The position numbers were made by a program, and so were the translations under genes. Positions 21,905-33,384 of a stretch of 64,000 nt of DNA are shown piece after piece. Source of the DNA: Helichrysum umbraculigerum (lineage: Eukaryota; Streptophyta; Magnoliopsida; Asterales; Asteraceae). The stretch covers positions 88,528,777-88,592,776 of the forward strand of contig CATIUR010000005.1 in the NCBI GenBank assembly GCA_949592205.1. The letters run 5' to 3'. Under the pieces are notes generated by a model. It was not told the DNA's origin. It saw only the letters and a program-made list of their open reading frames with translations, and ran no database searches. Within the stretch, counting starts at the first letter, position 1. Each line of letters opens with the position of its first letter.

Positions 21905-24857
21905 TGTAACACCCCCAAATTTAACAGTTTGCGGAAGCGATGTTTTGGGTGTTACTAATCAATAATCACAAGCACAAAGGATACAGTGAACGACTCTAAA
22001 TGAGACGTTCGAAAAGTTATTACATTAATACATAAGTAGTTTCAAAATACAAGCTCGAGTTCGAGTAAATTCCTAGAGATTCTAATACATAACAGTAAGT
22101 ACAAAAGTAATGCAATAAAATCTCCAAGCTTGTAATGCATGCGACTCGAGCTAAGTAAGCTTATCCTGCTGGGCATCCCTACTGATGCTGTGTACCTGAG
22201 AAGCATTACTAAAACGGTCAACCAAAAGGTTGGTGAATCTCACAGGTTTGTAAGTAAGTAAACAGTTTGAACACACAAGTAGTATTTGTAAATCACAGCT
22301 AGCCAGTATGTAACGATCACAAGTCATGCACATCGTTCACATAAGTTTTAATAAGTGGGTGGTCGCAAGTCATGCAAACCGTTTGATACAATCGCCATGA
22401 GCCCCCATAGTTGATGCTTAACGTACAGTAAATATCGGTACCCCCTCATGAATGTAATCCAAAACATTCATACGGAACGAGTAAGAAACGCCCGTTTCTA
22501 CAGGAACGGTTCGTGGTAGTGCTTGCTACCCCGGGCGGGGATTGTCAGTCCCATATGGATCCATATACTAAAACTCGCGCTTATCACATAACTAACAACT
22601 ATGGTTCAGGAGGATTTCATTGGATTAGTCGTAAACCCATGCAATTGGCATATCGTTAATCTCGTACAGTAAGTAAATCATGGCAGCAAGTAAGTTTTGT
22701 GTGTTCATGTAAAACAGTAATGCATCTCACCCCTGAGTATAAAACAGTAAAGTAGGGGCTGTAAGACTCACCTGAGTCTGGCAGATAATGCAGTAAGTAA
22801 GCAAGGAGTATCCGGAACTAGCAACCCTTAGCGTCCTAATACGCATAAGGTTTAGTAAGTAAATGGAATACTTGTAAAGTATCCACGCTAGTTGTTCCCA
22901 AACTAGTTAATGTACATTAGTTTGTTTGTAAGTTTGTAATCGTTTGTAAATCGTAGTTTGTATAAAAGTTGTACTGTCCGTTTGTTATCGGTGTATAATA
23001 ATAATTCCATCCATTATTATTATGTATTCATAGTAGTGGTACAGTTGTAAAGTATACTCGTATGATCGTTTGTTTGTATTACAACCTGTATCGTTTGTGT
23101 ACGTTCCAATGGGCTTAGACCCCAAAGGGTACGAGTGAAACCTCGTAAGTATTCGTATGTATGTTCGTATCAGTTAACGTGTAATCCAGCACGTAACTAG
23201 TGAGTGAACTTGTAAGTTGTATCGGATGCAATCCCGTGTAATGTACAAGTGTATGTTCGTTGGAGTGTAATCTCATAAGTATTTCCAAGTGTAATCCCGT
23301 ACGCGTGTGTGAGTGAAATCTCACGTTTAGTTTAGTATAGTCTTGTACGTATTCGGGTATCGTTGTATACTTTCAAAATTATATTGTTTTCATGTATAAG
23401 TCGTATCGTATTCGTTTTAGTAATTGAAAAGTGGTTCCAACACTTAGAAAATATTTAGTTTTCTGTTCTGGGCATTATGCGACACTATAATGCGACACTA
23501 GGGTAGTGTCGCAGACAATATGCGACACAAGGGAAGTGTCGTATGACTTGGTTCTGGTTTGGAGTTTATGCGACACAAGGGCTGTGTCGCAGACATGGGT
23601 ACGACACTGTATACGACATAGTCGTAGTGTCGCAATCAAGCGAAAATATGCGACACAAGAGAAGTGTCGTGGAAACAAGGTGCGACATAAGAGCTGTGTC
23701 GCAGTCAAGCGACGGGTACGACACAACCATGCGACACTATGGTAGTGTCGCATAAAGATGTGTCCAGATGCGACACAAAGGGGCTGTTCGGAATTTTAGT
23801 TTCCGAAAACGTATTTTCCGGTTTCCGTTGGGTCTAGAACTTTTATACTAGCTTTAATATGTTGTAATAAGTCCATAATAACTATTGGTAGTTGTTTTTA
23901 ATGTTTGTGGTGTCGTTTTCTTTAAAATGACCAAAACCGACATTTTCGTTAACGAGTTCAAAAACGAGTTTTAATTACATATTCGGACATCATTTAGCTA
24001 GGGGAACAACATGGAAGTAAAATAAATGTAATCGGAAAAGTTTCGAGGTCGCCGGAAAACTTACAAAGTTGTCGAATCGCGAAACCGAAAAGGTGAAGTT
24101 GTAGTCCTCGTTGCGGTGATCACTTTCCTCCAAACGAGCTAGGTGTTTTAAAGAGTTTTTGTGGCATTTTTCTAGAGAGAGAGTGGAAACCGATTGAAAG
24201 AGAGAGAGATGAGAATTTAGAGAAAGAAAATTGAGGGAGATTGAGTAAGGAGTGTGGTTTGGTTATGTTAGAAGCAAAGGGGCATGGGGGTGATGCCCCA
24301 TGTCCTTGGGCCGGTTTTTGGGTGGGGCCACAAGGTGTGGTCTCACCAATTTTTCGTTTCCTCGTGTACGCGCTCCGTGCGGTGTTCGTTTCCCCGGTCG
24401 TTTAAACGTTAAAATCATTTTATGCGCGATTAAATATACGTTTTAAAATACGAAATATTACACGATAATTTAATGGTAGTATTTTACCAAAATACTAGTT
24501 TCTAAGTTATAAAATAAAACTTTGATTTGTTTAGTCGGTTGGTCGAGTTTTCGGAGAGTTCGGTGACGTTTTGGTTAAAACATACGTTTTCGTTATATTA
24601 TAATCATAATATAAAGTAATAATCATAGTAATTAAATAATTTCACATTATTTAATAGTTGTTTTATTAATGTACGCAAGTTGTACGATTGTTGTTTTATA
24701 CGATCTGTATGAATCGTATACGCGTATATATATATATATTCCATCCATATATATATATAAAGTAAATAACGTATATAATCCTATTTCATATTATATACAA
24801 GTAATAATCACGAAATTTGGAAAATTTTAAATTGATCCAAATTTTTGGGTTGTTACA
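21905..24857 (-). repeat. 3' LTR (left) of the gag-only element
   Basis: Begins TGTAACACC and ends GTTGTTACA on the + strand. The outer 50 bp form the terminal hairpin (GTAACACCC with GGGTGTTAC). It also contains GTAAT/CGTTTGTA-type degenerate repeats (22915-23330) and the TGCGACAC array (23478-23779). Confidence 0.95.
23478..23779. repeat. TGCGACAC / GTGTCGCA array in the gag-only element LTR
   Basis: About fifteen TGCGACAC(A/T)A words or reverse complements, mostly in facing pairs. Same core as the array of the autonomous element but a different arrangement and flanks. The second copy is at 29475-29776. Confidence 0.9.
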
Positions 24858-25017
24858 TTCTCCCCTTGTTAATAAAATTTCGTCTCAAAATTTGTTCGAA
24901 GTAGTAATCGGTAGTTCTATACTAGTCAAGTAGCTACAATTGTGTACTAGTAGCCTACAGTTGTAGGGTAGGTCCTACAGCGTTTGAGATCAAGTAGTTG
25001 TCAGGTGGTAACGTACC

Positions 25018-25656
25018 CTAAATTTTGTTGCCTGATGGTAGTGGGCATTGGGCCTTGAGATGGCCAGCACTCCCACAGTTGAAGCAGAGTTTCGCCTTGG
25101 GGGAGTTAGTACTCTTAGGGTAGGACTTGCATCGACCGACGGGTATGGTACACGGTCCTTCATGATGCCGAGTGCATTGGGGACAGAAAGGTTTCTTTCC
25201 CAAGTAGTTTCCGGTGGTTTTGAAGGGAGTAATCTTCACTCTTTTTGTTGGAGGTGACGTACAGTCGGTGTCGGTATCCTCTTCAGTAGGAGTATCATGT
25301 GAAGTTGGTGGTGAAGTAGGGTTTTCTAATGCTATCAAACGTAGCTCGTACTCACGCATACGTATGTCATTTTGGAAAGCAATTCGTCGTAGGTCATCAA
25401 TGTCTTCCCGTGCTTCAGTAAGTTGTTTTTGCAGCGATTCAATAGTTTGGTTAAGGTGGTTGACTGATTCAGTAGTCAAGGTTTCATCAACTGATGCTTT
25501 TGCAGCAGTTAGAGCAGCAGGAGAGGCAGGTGCTGCTGCTGATTCAGCGGAGTGTTCTGTATCACACTCGAGTTCGAGGAGGTAAGGAAACATCTTCGGT
25601 TCCTCACTGAGCAGTTCATTTTGCAGTGTAGGGTTGTTGACGGAGTGAGTTGTCAT
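25018..25656 (-). CDS. Small coiled-coil / zinc-knuckle protein of the gag-only element, 212 aa
   Basis: Starts at ATG 25656 (MTTHSV). The N-terminal half is acidic and Ala-rich. A heptad-like coiled-coil segment spans about residues 65-115 (LNQTIESLQKQLTEAREDI). A Thr/Asp-rich acidic linker and a basic patch (KRVKI) follow. The C-terminal part has a C/H motif (FCPQCTRHHEGPC, about 158-170) and a CCHC knuckle (CFNCGSAGHLKAQC). The C/H motif resembles the pre-knuckle motif of the Tekay gag, so this may be a duplicated gag nucleocapsid joined to a new coiled coil. It lies downstream of gag, where protease and pol would be, and its frame is intact in a young element. The function is unknown; RNA binding and self-association are inferred. 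Confidence 0.75.
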   Translation of the reverse strand: MTTHSVNNPTLQNELLSEEPKMFPYLLELECDTEHSAESAAAPASPAALTAAKASVDETLTTESVNHLNQTIESLQKQLTEAREDIDDLRRIAFQNDIRMREYELRLIALENPTSPPTSHDTPTEEDTDTDCTSPPTKRVKITPFKTTGNYLGKKPFCPQCTRHHEGPCTIPVGRCKSYPKSTNSPKAKLCFNCGSAGHLKAQCPLPSGNKI

Positions 25657-25955
25657 TTCCTACGAAATAAGTGTTCTATTTAAGAATTTGCCTCAAGTAA
25701 GTGAAGTTATATTAATTTATCTGTTTAAATTAACGAATAGTATACGAGTTCCCGGTCTCAACCAGTGTGAGATAATTGGGAAGGGAGTTTAGTTACTGTA
25801 TCTAAAGTGTAAGGCAAATTGCGTTGTCGGGGTTTAAGTAGTTGGTCGTTTCCTAATCCTATTGTGTACTTAGGATCAAAGAAAACACACAGAATAAAAT
25901 ACAGTTATACATAAATCATTAAGCGAGAGATTTATGAGAAAACAGATTCGGGTAG
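25657..25955 (-). other. Spacer between gag and the small ORF of the gag-only element
   Basis: 299 bp with no open frame of note. It replaces the region where protease would begin; no pol remnant was recognised. Confidence 0.7.
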
Positions 25956-27047
25956 TCAAAGAATAAGCGTACCCGGGTTGAGTAAATCACAGAGTCTCGG
26001 ATTTGGGTCATCCTCTCTGGCGTTAATTACGTAAGCTCTACTCCTTGTATTGTTGGTGCGGGGTTTCAGCTTAGGGCAATCCTTCCTGAAGTGCCCGGTA
26101 CCGTTGCACTCATAGCAGGTTTTGGGTGCAGAAGTATCAGTACCAGTGGGGTTGGTTCGGCAATCTTGGGCCAGGTGCCCGAATTTCTTGCACTTAGTGC
26201 AGGGACATGAGCCGTTATGATGACGACTACAGTTGGAGCAGTAAGGCTTGCTCCCCTTGTAAGCCCTTGAGTCATTGGCATTGACTGTTGCAGGCTTTTT
26301 GTCGAAGGTAGTGTTGGATGAGTGGGGGGTTACTTCCCATTTGCGTTTGTTATTCGCGGGTGGGGTTGAAGTCGAGCCACGGCGGACAGAATTGGCCGTT
26401 AACTCATGTGCCATACGAATGGCGCTCTGGATGGTTCCCGGTTTAGATGAAGTCACCAGATCTTGAAGTCGCTCAGGAAGTCCGTCGACGTATTTTTCGA
26501 TCCTTTTGTACTCAGGATCAACCATGGATGGGCACAAGAGTGCCAGCTGGTGAAAACGGTTGGTGTAGCCGGTGATGTCATCACCCTGCATCTTGTGATT
26601 CCAGAATTCTACTTCCAATTGCTTCAGCTCATCTCTTGGGCAGTACTCGCCCCTCAGCATGATCTTCAGTTCATCCCACTGTAGTTTGTAAGCCTCTTTA
26701 ACGCTCACTGTCTGTGCATATGTGTTCCACCAGGTAAGGGCGGTGTCAGAAAAAGTGCTGGTGGCGAACTTAACTTTATCCTCTTCCTTGCAGTTGCAGA
26801 TGAGGAATACTGACTCGATTTTCTCGGTCCAACGAATCAGACCAATCGCTCCTTCAGTACCTGCAAAGCTTAAGGGTTTGCAGTTTTGGAAGTCCTTGTA
26901 GGTGCAGGTTTTGGGTTGTGGTCCAGTATTAGCGGTATCTTCGCTACCAGGGGCTGAAGTCCGGGTAGCTAGAGCTTGAGCCACACTACGGGCAATTATA
27001 CCCGCTACTTCGGCTTCAGTAAGCATGATTTGTCGTCGAGGAGGCAT
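25956..27047 (-). CDS. Gag protein of the gag-only Tekay-type element, 363 aa
   Basis: The frame opens upstream at 27122, but the start is placed at ATG 27047 because MPPRRQI matches the start of the autonomous gag. Gag domain motifs LIRWTEKIESVF, ALTWWNTYAQ and EYCPRDELKQLEVEFW align with the autonomous protein. Two CCHC knuckles follow (CTKCKKFGHLAQDC and CYECNGTGHFRKDC). The protein ends shortly after the AYVINA segment, which in the autonomous element sits just before the protease; there is no DTG. The truncation therefore falls at the gag-protease junction. It presumably forms particles that need a helper polyprotein. Confidence 0.9.
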   Translation of the reverse strand: MPPRRQIMLTEAEVAGIIARSVAQALATRTSAPGSEDTANTGPQPKTCTYKDFQNCKPLSFAGTEGAIGLIRWTEKIESVFLICNCKEEDKVKFATSTFSDTALTWWNTYAQTVSVKEAYKLQWDELKIMLRGEYCPRDELKQLEVEFWNHKMQGDDITGYTNRFHQLALLCPSMVDPEYKRIEKYVDGLPERLQDLVTSSKPGTIQSAIRMAHELTANSVRRGSTSTPPANNKRKWEVTPHSSNTTFDKKPATVNANDSRAYKGSKPYCSNCSRHHNGSCPCTKCKKFGHLAQDCRTNPTGTDTSAPKTCYECNGTGHFRKDCPKLKPRTNNTRSRAYVINAREDDPNPRLCDLLNPGTLIL

Positions 27048-27901
27048 GTTCCTTGAAACAATAATAAAGAACATGTGAGGATTTGAATAAGAATTATGAC
27101 GGTGGTGATTTAGTAAGTTCAAAGAAATTTCGTCAAGGATTGTAATTTGTTTAAAGTTTATACAATTTCGAAATTTTGAAAATTTTATAAAACATTTTGT
27201 AAGGAATTTTGTAACATGTTTGATAAAAATACATTTGTTATAAAACTTTGATAGTAAAAGTCGATTGTATAATTTGAAATCTGACGGAGACTTGAGTTGA
27301 AAATGATTTTTAGTATTATATGTCTATCGGTGCGGTGGGGTACGTTGTAGAATGTTATAAACGTCGAATTAGGTAAGAATAGCAAATGGAAACAAGGTCT
27401 CGATCTTTTTATCGAAGAACGTTCAAGTAACTATGGTTGTCAGTTATAACGGTGTAGAAGTCTTCGGACGTAAGCCGGTAGTCGTGAATTCGTAAAAAGT
27501 CGAATAAGGACGAAACGACGAGAATCGAGTTGTCGTTTGTTTGATAAAATTTGAAAGTGAATTTCGTAGTAGTCGAGAGAGAGTATCGTATCGGGGAAAG
27601 AGGCCTATGTATATATATATATAACACATAACCGCCTAGTGTGTGTCTAGCACAATCAAGTAAAAGTCCCGGTTCTCTCGAGGTCAGAGTCAGCTAATGC
27701 ATTCCGGTTCAACATAACCCCTTTCAGAACTCACATCATCTTCATTTAATTGTACATAGTTGATCAGGCTATGTTAAATTAAACTCGTATGCTGTAATTC
27801 CTGAACCAGTTATACCTAATGAGGAATACTGCCTAACGGTCATAGTCTAGGCCCACTAAATGCAACCTAGTTCACTATAACCTTAGGCTCTGATACCAAT
27901 C
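27048..27901 (-). other. Leader and primer site of the gag-only element
   Basis: 855-bp untranslated leader, longer than that of the autonomous relative. The initiator tRNA-Met primer site is at 27887-27898. The LTR-proximal 300 bp are clearly related to 12380-12715. The gag-proximal 500 bp look unrelated and AT-rich. Confidence 0.85.
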
Positions 27902-30854
27902 TGTAACACCCCCAAATTTAACAGTTTGCGGAAGCGATGTTTTGGGTGTTACTAATCAATAATCACAAGCACAAAGGATACAGTGAACGACTCTAAATGA
28001 GACGTTCGAAAAGTTATTACATTAATACATAAGTAGTTTCAAAATACAAGCTCGAGTTCGAGTAAATTCCTAGAGATTCTAATACATAACAGTAAGTACA
28101 AAAGTAATGCAATAAAATCTCCAAGCTTGTAATGCATGCGACTCGAGCTAAGTAAGCTTATCCTGCTGGGCATCCCTACTGATGCTGTGTACCTGAGAAG
28201 CATTACTAAAACGGTCAACCAAAAGGTTGGTGAATCTCACAGGTTTGTAAGTAAGTAAACAGTTTGAACACACAAGTAGTATTTGTAAATCACAGCTAGC
28301 CAGTATGTAACGATCACAAGTCATGCACATCGTTCACATAAGTTTTAATAAGTGGGTGGTCGCAAGTCATGCAAACCGTTTGATACAATCGCCATGAGCC
28401 CCCATAGTTGATGCTTAACGTACAGTAAATATCGGTACCCCCTCATGAATGTAATCCAAAACATTCATACGGAACGAGTAAGAAACGCCCGTTTCTACAG
28501 GAACGGTTCGTGGTAGTGCTTGCTACCCCGGGCGGGGATTGTCAGTCCCATATGGATCCATATACTAAAACTCGCGCTTATCACATAACTAACAACTATG
28601 GTTCAGGAGGATTTCATTGGATTAGTCGTAAACCCATGCAATTGGCATATCGTTAATCTCGTACAGTAAGTAAATCATGGCAGCAAGTAAGTTTTGTGTG
28701 TTCATGTAAAACAGTAATGCATCTCACCCCTGAGTATAAAACAGTAAAGTAGGGGCTGTAAGACTCACCTGAGTCTGGCAGATAATGCAGTAAGTAAGCA
28801 AGGAGTATCCGGAACTAGCAACCCTTAGCGTCCTAATACGCATAAGGTTTAGTAAGTAAATGGAATACTTGTAAAGTATCCACGCTAGTTGTTCCCAAAC
28901 TAGTTAATGTCCATTAGTTTGTTTGTAAGTTTGTAATCGTTTGTAAATCGTAGTTTGTATAAAAGTTGTACTGTCCGTTTGTTATCGGTGTATAATAATA
29001 ATTCCATCCATTATTATTATGTATTCATAGTAGTGGTACAGTTGTAAAGTATACTCGTATGATCGTTTGTTTGTATTACAACCTGTATCGTTTGTGTACG
29101 TTCCAATGGGCTTAGACCCCAAAGGGTACGAGTGAAACCTCGTAAGTATTCGTATGTATGTTCGTATCAGTTAACGTGTAATCCAGCACGTAACTAGTGA
29201 GTGAACTTGTAAGTTGTATCGGATGCAATCCCGTGTAATGTACAAGTGTATGTTCGTTGGAGTGTAATCTCATAAGTATTTCCAAGTGTAATCCCGTACG
29301 CGTGTGTGAGTGAAATCTCACGTTTAGTTTAGTATAGTCTTGTACGTATTCGGGTATCGTTGTATACTTTCAAAATTATATTGTTTTCATGTATAAGTCG
29401 TATCGTATTCGTTTTAGTAATTGAAAAGTGGTTCCAACACTTAGAAAATATTTAGTTTTCTGTTCTGGGCATTATGCGACACTATAATGCGACACTAGGG
29501 TAGTGTCGCAGACAATATGCGACACAAGGGAAGTGTCGTATGACTTGGTTCTGGTTTGGAGTTTATGCGACACAAGGGCTGTGTCGCAGACATGGGTACG
29601 ACACTGTATACGACATAGTCGTAGTGTCGCAATCAAGCGAAAATATGCGACACAAGAGAAGTGTCGTGGAAACAAGGTGCGACATAAGAGCTGTGTCGCA
29701 GTCAAGCGACGGGTACGACACAACCATGCGACACTATGGTAGTGTCGCATAAAGATGTGTCCAGATGCGACACAAAGGGGCTGTTCGGAATTTTAGTTTC
29801 CGAAAACGTATTTTCCGGTTTCCGTTGGGTCTAGAACTTTTATACTAGCTTTAATATGTTGTAATAAGTCCATAATAACTATTGGTAGTTGTTTTTAATG
29901 TTTGTGGTGTCGTTTTCTTTAAAATGACCAAAACCGACATTTTCGTTAACGAGTTCAAAAACGAGTTTTAATTACATATTCGGACATCATTTAGCTAGGG
30001 GAACAACATGGAAGTAAAATAAATGTAATCGGAAAAGTTTCGAGGTCGCCGGAAAACTTACAAAGTTGTCGAATCGCGAAACCGAAAAGGTGAAGTTGTA
30101 GTCCTCGTTGCGGTGATCACTTTCCTCCAAACGAGCTAGGTGTTTTAAAGAGTTTTTGTGGCATTTTTCTAGAGAGAGAGTGGAAACCGATTGAAAGAGA
30201 GAGAGATGAGAATTTAGAGAAAGAAAATTGAGGGAGATTGAGTAAGGAGTGTGGTTTGGTTATGTTAGAAGCAAAGGGGCATGGGGGTGATGCCCCATGT
30301 CCTTGGGCCGGTTTTTGGGTGGGGCCACAAGGTGTGGTCTCACCAATTTTTCGTTTCCTCGTGTACGCGCTCCGTGCGGTGTTCGTTTCTCCGGTCGTTT
30401 AAACGTTAAAATCATTTTATGCGCGATTAAATATACGTTTTAAAATACGAAATATTACACGATAATTTAATGGTAGTATTTTACCAAAATACTAGTTTCT
30501 AAGTTATAAAATAAAACTTTGATTTGTTTAGTCGGTTGGTCGAGTTTTCGGAGAGTTCGGTGACGTTTTGGTTAAAACATACGTTTTCGTTATATTATAA
30601 TCATAATATAAAGTAATAATCATAGTAATTAAATAATTTCACATTATTTAATAGTTGTTTTATTAATGTACGCAAGTTGTACGATTGTTGTTTTATACGA
30701 TCTGTATGAATCGTATACGCGTATATATATATATATTCCATCCATATATATATATAAAGTAAATAACGTATATAATCCTATTTCATATTATATACAAGTA
30801 ATAATCACGAAATTTGGAAAATTTTAAATTGATCCAAATTTTGGGGTTGTTACA
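27902..30854 (-). repeat. 5' LTR (right) of the gag-only element
   Basis: Near-identical to 21905-24857. The promoter LTR in sense. The right TSD copy GTTAG is 30855-30859. Confidence 0.95.
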
Positions 30855-32041
30855 GTTAGCTACTAATTACAACATGGCTAACCTTGGTCAACCATTCTAA
30901 TCATCACATGGCTAACATAAGTTAACCATTCTAGTCACATGAATCTTTATCATAATCTTTTCATAATAATTAAAACTAATCAATTTACCTTTTAACACAA
31001 TTAAGTGAATCTCTTGCCTAAAGGCAATCCAATTCACTTAATATATATCTAATCACTTTCATATAACTCACCTTGATGAATTAAACAACTTGTGGCTAAT
31101 TGATCACTTGAGGATGACACATCTTTAGCACCTAACACATGAACACATAACACAATTAAGTACAACTAATCACACTTTTACTAATAATCATCTAACACCT
31201 CTTTCTTACTTTAATTAACTTTCCTTAAATTTAACTAAACTAGCTACTTACACTTTCATAATTCTACTCATACTATACTATTCTTTCATCTACTAATCAT
31301 TTGAGTTATCACTAATTCATGAATTCATAATCACTTTTCATCAACTAATCACTTTCACCTTTCATATTCATAATCAAGCTTTACTCAAAACATCTCATAA
31401 TCAACTTACTACTTTAATTACTTGTTCTATCATCATAATCATAACCTACTAACACCTCTAATCACACTTTGAAGATTTTTACATGAATTTACAAGGATTT
31501 AGCAAAACCCCTAAATTCACTCAAGAACACTAATCATGATTTCATCACTTTCACCATGTAATATGGTTACTAATGATCATAAGAACACTAACTAACATCA
31601 AACTAATCAATTACAAATCTCAATTTCTAGTTAAAACTCACTAATCAACAAAACCCATTTTCTAGGTTTAGAATATGAAGAATTTCAACTTACTTGAGGT
31701 TGGGGATGATAGAAGATGACGATTCTGATAACTTGTAGCTTAAATCGAAGATTAAACACTGAGTTCTCCTTTGATTTTGGCTTCCTGCGATTTCTATTCT
31801 TCTCAAAAGTGAGTTCTGGGGTTTATTTTGAGAACCCAGTAAGAAGGCACGTATGTATATAGATATGCATGAACATGCCGACTTACAAAAGTGTATTATT
31901 TTACACTTCGTATCTATCATTGTCTGGAACTGAACAACTATTTACGTTTTCTATTATAACTTATTATTAAAAGATCTACAATTAAAAATAAGTATATACT
32001 TTTATACACTAAAATAATACTTTAAAAACTGGGGTGTTACA
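30855..32041 (-). repeat. Right (5') LTR of the LARD-like element, second part
   Basis: Matches 16240-17425. It ends GGGTGTTACA at 32041, followed by the ATAGG duplicate (32042-32046) and then Tat gag sequence. Confidence 0.93.
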
Positions 32042-32046
32042 ATAGG

Positions 32047-33384
32047 ATTGTCCAAAAAGCTAATGAGTCTCTTCGAGATTTTGTAGGAAGGTTCGGGAGA
32101 GAATCCTTGAACATACCCAATTTGGATATGCCTACTGCTGTACAAGCCTTTAAGATGGGGATCAAAAGGGATTCCCCATTTTATGAGGATCTTGTTATGA
32201 ATCCTTGCAGGAACCTTGATGAAGTCAGAAATAGAGCTTTGAGGTTCATCAGATTGGAAGAAGATGCGATGATACAGAAGAGAGTGGATACTCAATCAGC
32301 ATACGATAGACCTAACAGGAAGTCAGACTCGTCCTCATTCAGATCGAACCGGAATAAACCTTATACCATAAATGAGGATCGTCGTATAAATGCTGTTGAC
32401 GAAGATGACGAAGAATATCCTAAAATAACTGATTATAATTTTTCTGTAGACACAACAGATATATTGTGTGCCATGCAGGATCTTGGAGACAAGGCAAGAT
32501 GGCCAAAGAAGAATGACAAGTCATATACGTGGAAGGATAAATCAAAATGGTGTGCCTATCATGAAGATTTCGGCCACACAACTGAGAATTGCATAGCTCT
32601 CCGAAAAGAAATCAGTCATCTTCTCAACAAAGGATACCTGAAGGATCTGCTTGGGAAAAAGAAGGATCACGCGAAGGATCATGACAGAGTTCAGGATCCT
32701 GAGTCTCAGGATAATCGCAGGATCCCAACTAGAGCAGGATCCCCACCTTCGGACGCCAAGGTAATCAATTTTATTTATGGTGGCTCTGATATATGTGGTA
32801 CTTCTTATTCTGCAGCAAAGAGGCACGCAAGGGAGTCCAAGTCAGATAAACCATATAAACCTACAAGAACTTCCATGAAGAAAGACGAAAGGATAATAGC
32901 GTTTGATGAGGACGATTTAGAAGACGTTCAGGAACCTCATCATGATGGTTTGGTTATTACTCTTTATGTTGCCAATCATTTTGTGCGAAGGATCATGATA
33001 GATGGAGGAAGCTCAGTCAACATCATCCGTCTAGAAACTTTGAAAAGAATGGGTATTCCAGAGTCGGAGATCACCTCGAGATCCACTGTGTTGGTAGGAT
33101 TCAGTGGAGAAGTGAAGAGCACAGTTGGTGATATCAAGTTGCCGATTTACATTGAGGGGGTGAACTCCATTCAAAAGTTTTGCGTTATGGATTGTCTGTC
33201 AAGCTATAACATTATCCTAGGGAGACCCTGGTTACATGATATGAAGGAGGTACCCTCAACATATCATCAATGCGTCAAATTACCAACTCCATGGGGAGTG
33301 GTCAAGATCAGCAGTGACCAACAAGAAGCAAAGGATTGCTATACAACATCTATGAAACCTGCTACCAAGCCTCCGTCAGCATAG
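32047..33384 (+). pseudogene. Tat gag 3' part and protease
   Basis: Resumes the gag frame interrupted at 5038 without loss of phase. Gag motifs continue (ESLRDFVGRFGRE, MGIKRDSPFYEDL), then a Lys/Asp-rich stretch with a zinc-finger-like CAYHEDFGHTTENC motif (about 32551-32595). The protease active site reads DGGSSVN at 33001-33021, with DGG in place of the usual DTG/DSG; LGRPWLH follows. An in-frame TAG at 33382-33384 interrupts the gene before the reverse transcriptase. Confidence 0.9.

Larger units (their letters stand above)
21905..30854 (-). mobile_element. Non-autonomous gag-only Tekay-type element
   Basis: Two 2,953-bp LTRs (21905-24857 and 27902-30854), TSD GTTAG at 21900-21904 and 30855-30859, minus orientation, primer site 27887-27898 and polypurine tract 24858-24868. 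The internal region of 3,044 bp holds gag and a second small ORF but no protease, reverse transcriptase or integrase. Only three LTR substitutions were noticed (22914/28911, 24393/30390, 24846/30843), so transposition was recent and enzymes must have come from a partner, plausibly an element like the one at 5379-15119. Confidence 0.95.
5039..32041 (-). mobile_element. Non-coding (LARD-like) LTR element carrying one Tekay insertion in each LTR
   Basis: Ends TGAAACGCC...GGGTGTTACA on the + strand and is flanked by ATAGG (5034-5038 and 32042-32046). The orientation is minus: a tRNA-iMet primer site (TGGTATCAGAGC in sense) adjoins the right LTR at 20430-20441 and a polypurine tract adjoins the left LTR at 17426-17440. 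After removal of the nested insertions the LTRs are 2,641 and 2,642 bp and only about three differences were noticed, so it is young. The 3,019-bp internal region has no gag or pol. This fits a large retrotransposon derivative that depends on proteins supplied by another element. Confidence 0.88.

Noticed and set aside
25048..25585. Plus-strand frames of 69 and 123 codons, and similar frames at 11230-11535
   Set aside because: They are antisense shadows of zinc-knuckle and coiled-coil coding sequence of the minus-strand Tekay elements.
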